Below are positions 14,597 to 19,053 of a stretch of DNA of 19,053 bases, in pieces. Both the position numbers and the translations under genes were made by a program. The stretch is from Bacillota bacterium (GTDB lineage: Bacteria > Bacillota > Clostridia > Lachnospirales > Lachnospiraceae). Every line of letters starts with the position of its first letter. The stretch's first letter is position 1. Below the pieces are notes generated by a model. That model was not told the DNA's origin and searched no databases. It saw nothing but the letters and a program-made list of their open reading frames with translations. Location of the stretch: assembly GCA_023411225.1 (NCBI GenBank), contig JAEYPA010000118.1, positions 1-19,053 on the forward strand, in the 5' to 3' direction.

Positions 14597-15475
14597 CTAG
14601 TTAGCAGCCGGCTGTAATTTGATTGCTTCATCCATCATCTTATCCATCTTCTCCTTATCCCAGGAAAGCTTCTTTAAGACACCCTCAATCTGATCACGCA
14701 ATTCTTTATCTCCCTTTCTTACCGCAATACAGACATTAGTAGAGCCAGTAGGATCTTTAATAGTGTCATTGGCATCAAGAGTAAGTATTTTCAGATCTGA
14801 GTTGTTCATTACTGCTGATTGTGAGGTTGGTAAATCAATTACGCTGACATCAGCCGCGCCATTACTCAATGCCATAAAGCATTCTGCGGTAGTACTATAG
14901 TTGGTTCCAAGCTCTGCATCCGGAATCTGTTTTAGTAAATCCACCCAAGCAGTTCCTAATTGAGTGGTTACCTTAACCTTCTTGCCTGCAAAATCAGATA
15001 GCTTAGTAATATTCTCAAATGCACTGCCTTTTTTCACTGTTAAACAAATATCTCTATAGTAATAAACATCTGTAAAATCATAGGATTTCTCGCGTTCCTC
15101 TGTTTTTCCCATGCCAGCTATGATGCAATCATAGTCCTTAGCATCTAGGCCCATTCCGATGGAGTCCCATTCCACTTTATGTATTTCCAAATCCCAGCCC
15201 AACAGATCTGCAATTTTCTGAGCCATCATAACATCATACCCATAGGCATAATAGGAGGTACCATGGATTGGTACTGCTGTCTCTCCATTAGCCACCTCTT
15301 TGCTTTCCTGCGTCCAGTTAAAAGGAGCATACGCACATTCCATTCCAACACGAAGAACCTTCTTTTTATCCGAATTACTCTCTTCCTTCTTACCACAAGC
15401 GGATAAGCTTCCTACCATAAAGGTAACCATCAGCAACAGCGCTACACACTTTGTTCGTAATTTTCTTTTCATCAT
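14597..15475 (-). CDS. Amino-acid ABC transporter substrate-binding lipoprotein
   Basis: About 292 residues, SBP_bac_3 type. It starts with a basic MMKRKLRTK, a hydrophobic core and the lipobox LSAC with C27, so it is a lipoprotein anchored outside the membrane. VLRVGMECAYAPFNWTQ, YGYDVMMAQKIADLLG, DCIIAGMGKTEEREKSYDFTDVYY and KKVKVTTQLGTA follow the family's order. The ligand is unknown. GGAGG is 5 bases before ATG 15473-15475; the longer TTG-initiated frame would run through it. First gene of the operon, about 94 bases after the predicted start site, with a hairpin in its leader. Confidence 0.92.
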   Translation of the reverse strand: MMKRKLRTKCVALLLMVTFMVGSLSACGKKEESNSDKKKVLRVGMECAYAPFNWTQESKEVANGETAVPIHGTSYYAYGYDVMMAQKIADLLGWDLEIHKVEWDSIGMGLDAKDYDCIIAGMGKTEEREKSYDFTDVYYYRDICLTVKKGSAFENITKLSDFAGKKVKVTTQLGTAWVDLLKQIPDAELGTNYSTTAECFMALSNGAADVSVIDLPTSQSAVMNNSDLKILTLDANDTIKDPTGSTNVCIAVRKGDKELRDQIEGVLKKLSWDKEKMDKMMDEAIKLQPAAN

Positions 15476-15528
15476 AAACTCCTCCAAACCTTTTTATTGT
15501 TTTCCCTGTTAAGGAATGCTTTAAACGC

Positions 15529-15565
15529 AAAAATGCAACGAAGACTTCTGCTCCGTTGCATTTTT
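15529..15565. terminator. Terminator-like hairpin in the leader of the amino-acid operon
   Basis: A perfect 12-bp stem (AAAAATGCAACG at 15529-15540 with its complement at 15554-15565) with a 13-base loop and T5 on the exit of either strand. Nothing on the plus strand needs ending here. On the minus strand it falls at the 5' end of the operon transcript, so it may act as an attenuator or as a 5' stabilising structure. Confidence 0.65.
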
Positions 15566-15575
15566 GATATGGACC

Positions 15576-15604
15576 ATTTTATGCTGAGAAATGGATTTTG
15601 TAAA
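15576..15604 (-). promoter_or_regulatory. Predicted promoter of the amino-acid import/transamination operon
   Basis: On the minus strand TTTACA (15599-15604), exact 17-base spacer, TAAAAT (15576-15581). Predicted start site near 15569. The LysR-type palindrome is centred about 64 bases upstream. Confidence 0.6.
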
Positions 15605-15622
15605 ATTCTAATTTTTCATTAT

Positions 15623-15643
15623 GATATGAAATATTTTCATATC
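15623..15643. promoter_or_regulatory. LysR-type operator (T-N11-A palindrome)
   Basis: A perfect inverted repeat, GATATGAAA, centre TAT, TTTCATATC. It contains T-N11-A (15627-15639), the hallmark of LysR-type sites. A further TTTCAT half-site lies at 15614-15619 toward the operon promoter, and ATGAAA at 15708-15713 close to the regulator start. Confidence 0.7.
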
Positions 15644-15680
15644 TGCAAAAAGTCGTCTTCCTTTTGTCCCTAAAATACTG

Positions 15681-15686
15681 TATAAT
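15681..15686 (+). promoter_or_regulatory. Candidate -10 box of the LysR-type regulator gene
   Basis: A perfect TATAAT preceded by TG. The -35 position reads only TTCCTT (15658-15663, 17-base spacing), so this would be a weak or extended -10 promoter. Confidence 0.45.
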
Positions 15687-15743
15687 TACAATAAGATTTT
15701 AGTATCCATGAAAATATATTAGGGCTTAGAATTGGAGGCGGTT

Positions 15744-16646
15744 ATGGGCAAATATGAACCAATACTAAAAGTGGCTGCTCTTGGCAATATGACAAAGGCG
15801 GCCAATGAGCTGGGTTACACACAATCTGGATTAAGTCATATGATTAAGAATCTGGAAAAGGAATTACATATCTCTATTTTTCAAAGAGAACGACAGGGAG
15901 TTACTTTAACCAAAGCTGGGGCTGAACTCATAGAAATCATGCTACAAATCGAAGGTCTTGAAAATACACTATATGAGACAGCCTTATCCTTTCGGACCAG
16001 TTCACTTAAGGTAGGAAGTCTATACAGTGTATCTGCCAACTGGATTCCGGGAATCCTTAAGGATTTCTACACCAAGTATCCCAATACCTTAGTAACCCTA
16101 ATTGAAAAGGCAGACTATCGAAGTATTGAGGAGGACATCCGCTCCGGTGCCTTGGATTGTGGCTTCTTTGCAGGCACCAGATATCAGAATGTGGAGTTTA
16201 TTCCTCTCTATAAAGACCCTTACTATGCGATTCTTCCTCTGGATAATCCTCTAGCCGGCAAGGATATCGTATCTTTGGAAGATATCAGCCACTATCCCTT
16301 CATAATGCCTAGTGAGGGAATCAGCAACACAGTCATTCGAGAATTAATTAAGGATCTACATATGTCACCCAACCTAATCTCGGAATCCTTAGATGACCTT
16401 GCTACCCTGACCTTGGTGGAAAATGGCTTAGGCATTACCATCCTACCAGGACTAATTGCAAAAACTACTTTTCGAAAGATTGCCACAGCCTCACTACAAG
16501 GGGATTACCACAGAACCATAGGCATTATGTGTAAATCCTACGAAAACTCTACTGATGTAGTGAAATCCTTTATCCAGTCCACAAAAAACTGGGTTCTTAA
16601 GAGCCCTTATGGAGCCATGTTACAGAATAACCTTGAAAATTCATAA
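15744..16646 (+). CDS. LysR-type transcriptional regulator
   Basis: A 300-residue regulator. The N-terminal winged helix-turn-helix is clear (VAALGNMTKAANELGYTQSG, LSHMIKNLEKELHISIFQRE, then LTKAGAEL). A PBP2-like effector domain follows from about residue 90 (LKVGSLYSVSANWIPGIL, LDCGFFAGT, YAILPLDNPLA). It is divergent from the six-gene operon, and the shared intergenic region holds a T-N11-A palindrome, so it probably controls that operon and itself in response to the imported amino acid or a product. GGAGG at 15734-15738, 5 bases before ATG 15744, sets the start. It converges on the metal ATPase gene with only 28 bases between stops and no clear terminator. Confidence 0.92.
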   Translation: MGKYEPILKVAALGNMTKAANELGYTQSGLSHMIKNLEKELHISIFQRERQGVTLTKAGAELIEIMLQIEGLENTLYETALSFRTSSLKVGSLYSVSANWIPGILKDFYTKYPNTLVTLIEKADYRSIEEDIRSGALDCGFFAGTRYQNVEFIPLYKDPYYAILPLDNPLAGKDIVSLEDISHYPFIMPSEGISNTVIRELIKDLHMSPNLISESLDDLATLTLVENGLGITILPGLIAKTTFRKIATASLQGDYHRTIGIMCKSYENSTDVVKSFIQSTKNWVLKSPYGAMLQNNLENS

Positions 16647-16674
16647 CTATATCGGGTCCCGTGGTGTCAATAAT

Positions 16675-18516
16675 TTATTTCATCTGTTGCAAACATCTCA
16701 TGGAATTAAGGATTGCCAATACTGCGACTCCAACATCAGCAAATACAGCCTCCCACATAGTGGAAAGACCGATGGCGGTCAAAAGAAGGACGCCGATCTT
16801 AATTGCCAGGGCAAATACAATATTCTGCTTTACAATTTTCAAGGTTTTTTTGGATATATTGATAGCTGTAGAAATCTTAGAGGGCTCATCTGTCATAATG
16901 ACAATATCAGCAGCTTCAATGGCTGCATCTGAGCCAAGACCACCCATGGCAATTCCAATATCTGCTCTTGCCAGTACCGGAGCATCATTGATGCCATCCC
17001 CAACGAAGGCTAATACGCCTTTCTCCGATTTGTAGGCAAATAATTCCTCTAATCGCTCTACTTTATCACCCGGCAGAAGTTCTGAATACACCTGATCTAA
17101 TTGTAGGGAGGCTGCTACCTTTTCACCTACGGCTTTACTATCTCCTGTTAGCATGACTGTCTGCTTAATTCCTGCTTTTTTCAGTTGGGTAATCGCCTCT
17201 AAGGCATCCTCTTTCACCTGGTCTGCAATGACAATACAACCAGCATAACTGCCTTCTATGGCTACATACACAACGGTTCCAATGAACTTTTCATCCGGTA
17301 CTTCAATATGAATCTTCTTCATCAGCTTACTGTTGCCAGCATAAACCTCTTTATTCCTTACTGTTGCGCATACACCATGACCAGAGATTTCCTCAACATC
17401 GGCAATGACAGACTGATCTATATCCTTGCCATAAGCTCGTTTTAAAGATAAAGAAATTGGATGGTTAGAATAGCTTTCTGCGTATGCCGTATACTCCAAT
17501 AATTCATCTTCCGATATCCCTACCGGATGAATCTCCTGCACTTCAAAGACACCCTTAGTCAAAGTACCTGTCTTATCAAATACCACAATCTCTGTTTTCG
17601 CCAGAGCCTCCAAATAGTTACCTCCCTTCACCAGCACTCCAGCCTTAGAAGCTCCACCTATACCTCCGAAGAAGCCCAGTGGCACTGAGATAACAAGCGC
17701 ACATGGACAAGAGACCACTAAGAAGGTCAACGCCCGGTATAACCAGTCTATAAAGTCTGCTCCTGGAATAATAAGGGGAGGTATTATGGCAAGTGCCAAA
17801 GCGGCAAAGGTCACAATTGGCGTATAGACGGCTGCAAACTTGGTTATAAAGTTTTCAGATTTCGACTTTTTACTACTTGCATTCTCCACTAGATCCAAGA
17901 TTTTGCTAACAGTGGATTCCCCAAATTCCTTGGTTACCTCAATAGTCAGAACTCCATTTACATTGACGCAACCGCTTAAAGCCACATCTCCTGCCTTCAC
18001 CTCTCTTGGAACTGATTCTCCAGTTAGAGCAGAAGTATCTAACATAGAAGTTCCTTCCATAATAGTTCCGTCTAGTGGAATCCGCTCTCCTGCCGATACA
18101 ACAATATGATCTCCAATCTGCACTTCTTCTGGATCTACCTTCTCCGTAGTTCCATCCTTCCATAGATTGGCATAGTCTGGTCGAATATCCATTAGGGAGG
18201 AGATAGATTTTCTGGACTGAGAAACTGCATAACTCTGGAACAACTCTCCTACCTGATAGAACAACATTACTGCCACTGCCTCCGGAAATTCACCAATAAC
18301 AAAGGCTCCAATGGTAGCAATGCTCATTAGAAAGTTCTCGTCAAATACCTTTCCTCTGACAATATGACGGCAAGCCTTCCACACCACATCTCCACCTACA
18401 ATAATATAGGCTATGACAAATAATGCCGGCACCAGCCAGTTAATATCCACTTTCAAAAGTAGCGCTATCACATATATCACTGCACTAATTATGATTCTAA
18501 TCAGACTTTTTCTCAT
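16675..18516 (-). CDS. Heavy-metal P1B-type ATPase (Zn/Cd/Pb type, CadA/ZntA-like) without its own N-terminal metal-binding domain
   Basis: A 613-residue metal-exporting P-type ATPase. Conserved sites are TGES at 165-168, the membrane CPC motif at 270-272, phosphorylated D314 in DKTGT, HP at 352-353, and GDGINDAP near 500. The last membrane helix has D594 in ADVGVAVLAILNSMR, typical of Zn/Cd/Pb (P1B-2) pumps and unlike Cu pumps. It is shorter than usual CadA/ZntA because it starts directly at the first TM region. The missing soluble metal-binding domain is encoded by the adjacent upstream gene. GAAGGG lies about 7 bases before the ATG. Regulated from the operator-bearing promoter upstream of the small gene. 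Confidence 0.93.
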   Translation of the reverse strand: MRKSLIRIIISAVIYVIALLLKVDINWLVPALFVIAYIIVGGDVVWKACRHIVRGKVFDENFLMSIATIGAFVIGEFPEAVAVMLFYQVGELFQSYAVSQSRKSISSLMDIRPDYANLWKDGTTEKVDPEEVQIGDHIVVSAGERIPLDGTIMEGTSMLDTSALTGESVPREVKAGDVALSGCVNVNGVLTIEVTKEFGESTVSKILDLVENASSKKSKSENFITKFAAVYTPIVTFAALALAIIPPLIIPGADFIDWLYRALTFLVVSCPCALVISVPLGFFGGIGGASKAGVLVKGGNYLEALAKTEIVVFDKTGTLTKGVFEVQEIHPVGISEDELLEYTAYAESYSNHPISLSLKRAYGKDIDQSVIADVEEISGHGVCATVRNKEVYAGNSKLMKKIHIEVPDEKFIGTVVYVAIEGSYAGCIVIADQVKEDALEAITQLKKAGIKQTVMLTGDSKAVGEKVAASLQLDQVYSELLPGDKVERLEELFAYKSEKGVLAFVGDGINDAPVLARADIGIAMGGLGSDAAIEAADIVIMTDEPSKISTAINISKKTLKIVKQNIVFALAIKIGVLLLTAIGLSTMWEAVFADVGVAVLAILNSMRCLQQMK

Positions 18517-18531
18517 CCCAATACCCTTCGC

Positions 18532-18756
18532 CTACTTGATTACCTTTACATCAGGCTCTACCTTTCTCATGGTTTTTTGTACCTTCTTCATAATACCATC
18601 CATATCTGTATCTTCTGCAAAATCTATTACCATCTTTAAAGCGAAAAAATTAATGGATACTTCATTAATTCCATCCAGCTGAGAAACTGCCTTCTCCATC
18701 TTTGCTGCGCAGCTTCCACAATCCAAATTCTCTAATCGAAATGTTTTCTTCATCAT
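18532..18756 (-). CDS. Stand-alone heavy-metal-associated (HMA) domain protein
   Basis: A 74-residue ferredoxin-like HMA domain. The metal site is C13 and C16 in LDCGSCAAKME, as in the N-terminal domain of CadA-type ATPases. The rest (INEVSINFFALKMVIDF) fits the fold. In most CadA/ZntA proteins this domain is fused to the pump; here it ends with its own stop 15 bases before the ATPase ATG and has its own AGGAGG, 5 bases before the ATG. It likely delivers metal to, or regulates, the ATPase. First gene of the two-gene unit. Confidence 0.9.
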   Translation of the reverse strand: MMKKTFRLENLDCGSCAAKMEKAVSQLDGINEVSINFFALKMVIDFAEDTDMDGIMKKVQKTMRKVEPDVKVIK

Positions 18757-18786
18757 GAAATCCTCCTAGAATAGTATATTATATAA

Positions 18787-18802
18787 TTGAATAATTGTTC
18801 AA
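18787..18802. promoter_or_regulatory. Third SmtB/CzrA-type operator, in the ATPase leader
   Basis: TTGAA-TAATTG-TTCAA, an inverted repeat with a 6-base centre matching the TGAA-N6-TTCA pattern of ArsR/SmtB metal sensors. It starts about 5 bases downstream of the predicted minus-strand start site (near 18807). Confidence 0.6.
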
Positions 18803-18813
18803 CTGTTAACTAT

Positions 18814-18843
18814 ATTATAGTTGAGTAGTCATTCAACTGTCAA
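18814..18843 (-). promoter_or_regulatory. Operator-embedded promoter of the HMA-ATPase unit
   Basis: On the minus strand TTGACA (18838-18843), 18-base spacer, TATAAT (18814-18819), both perfect consensus boxes. The spacer is occupied by an inverted repeat (18819-18838) of the TTGAA-N6-(C/T)TCAA type. Bound repressor here would block RNA polymerase. Confidence 0.75.
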
Positions 18844-18915
18844 TACTTTTTTTCTGAGAAAAAACTATCAATAATCCTATCTAAAAAGGATATATCTTCC
18901 CGGTTTATCTCATCC

Positions 18916-18945
18916 TTGACAGTTGAACTGCAATTCAACTATAAT
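18916..18945 (+). promoter_or_regulatory. Operator-embedded promoter of the divergent regulator gene
   Basis: TTGACA (18916-18921), 18-base spacer, TATAAT (18940-18945). The spacer holds a perfect AGTTGAA-N6-TTCAACT repeat (18921-18940). It has the same architecture as the opposite promoter and most of the same bases. Confidence 0.75.
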
Positions 18946-19030
18946 AGTAAATAATAACGTGTACCACTAATAGTGTCTTCTATTAACGTCTACAGGAACC
19001 AATATTATTATGTCAGGAGATGAAAAAATT

Positions 19031-19053
19031 ATGGAAAAAGCAGAGGATATAGG
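19031..19053 (+). CDS. Start of a divergent gene, probably an ArsR/SmtB-family metal-responsive repressor (partial)
   Basis: Only seven codons are visible (MEKAEDI), cut by the right edge. AGGAG stands 11 bases before the ATG. An in-frame ATG at 19010 would add seven residues (MSGDEKI) but has a poorer ribosome-binding site. The family cannot be read from these residues. The call is inferred from divergence from a CadA-type pump and from the SmtB/CzrA-like operators in both promoters, the usual arrangement for such a regulator. Confidence 0.45.

Noticed and set aside
15472..15561. A 29-codon minus-strand leader frame starting inside the hairpin, its TGA overlapping the ATG of the binding-protein gene.
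   Set aside because: It has no ribosome-binding site, would start within the first 10 or so bases of the predicted transcript, and its codons show no run of a regulatory amino acid.
16653..16661. CGGGTCCCG between the convergent LysR and ATPase genes as a possible terminator.
   Set aside because: The stem is only four base pairs with a one-base loop and no T tract follows on either strand.
16661..17035. Long plus-strand reading frames opposite the 3' end of the metal ATPase, and similar opposite-strand frames elsewhere (for example 1367-1655, 11430-11981).
   Set aside because: They lie antisense to genes with intact family motifs, lack ribosome-binding sites and read as low-complexity or cysteine-rich shadow translations.
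18517..18531. The stop between the HMA domain and the ATPase as a frameshift or nonsense mutation in a fused gene.
   Set aside because: Both genes have their own ribosome-binding sites and ATG, and the linker is a normal 15-base spacer; it is better explained as two genes.
1..19053. CRISPR arrays, insertion sequences, attachment sites, tRNA or rRNA genes, toxin-antitoxin or defence genes.
   Set aside because: No regularly spaced repeats, transposase motifs, tRNA-like cloverleafs or defence-family proteins were found; all sizeable frames are accounted for.

Overview
The window looks like a piece of a low-GC, anaerobic Firmicutes genome, most likely a Lachnospiraceae/Clostridia relative. The evidence is AT-rich spacers, strong AGGAGG-type ribosome-binding sites before nearly every gene, sigma-A-type promoters, rho-independent terminators, and family choices typical of clostridia (Fe-dependent alcohol dehydrogenase, PF13189-type cytidylate-kinase-like protein, CadA/ZntA-type ATPase). 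This taxonomic placement is inferred; no rRNA or other phylogenetic marker is present. No mobile element, tRNA, rRNA or CRISPR array was seen.

Left part (1-4772), minus strand: a pseudaminic-acid (Pse) operon in the order pseB, pseC, pseF, pseI, a formyltransferase, pseG (cut by the window edge). It makes a CMP-activated nonulosonic acid, usually placed on flagellin or surface glycans. A formyltransferase sits in the tail of the operon where pathways normally have the acetyltransferase PseH, so an N-formyl Pse variant is plausible. The promoter lies at 4722-4750, with ACTGT repeats next to it.

Middle part (4864-9880): a two-gene minus-strand unit (trmO tRNA methyltransferase, then a small flavodoxin) ending in a good terminator. 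A plus-strand orphan follows, encoding a zinc-ribbon/one-TM/repeat-domain protein of unknown function. Next comes a bidirectional terminator shared with a minus-strand GNAT acetyltransferase/aldo-keto reductase pair.

Right-centre (9901-16646): a six-gene minus-strand operon: amino-acid-binding lipoprotein, permease and ATPase of a polar amino-acid ABC importer, a cytidylate-kinase-like protein, a class III aminotransferase, and an iron-containing alcohol dehydrogenase. A LysR-type regulator is transcribed divergently. The shared intergenic region has a perfect T-N11-A palindrome centred about 64 bp upstream of the predicted operon start site, the classic LysR geometry. Together the genes suggest uptake of an amino acid (perhaps an omega-amino acid), transamination to a semialdehyde and NAD(P)H-dependent reduction to a hydroxy acid.

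Right end (16675-19053): a Zn/Cd/Pb-type P-type ATPase whose metal-binding domain is a separate small gene just upstream, and the first codons of a divergent gene that is probably its ArsR/SmtB-family regulator. The two divergent promoters are near mirror images, each with a TTGAA-N6-TTCAA-type operator exactly filling the gap between -35 and -10. A third operator lies in the ATPase leader.

Several gene starts were moved inward from the longest reading frame because a good ribosome-binding site sits just before an internal ATG (pseB, trmO, the zinc-ribbon gene, GNAT, aminotransferase, kinase-like gene, permease, binding protein, LysR).
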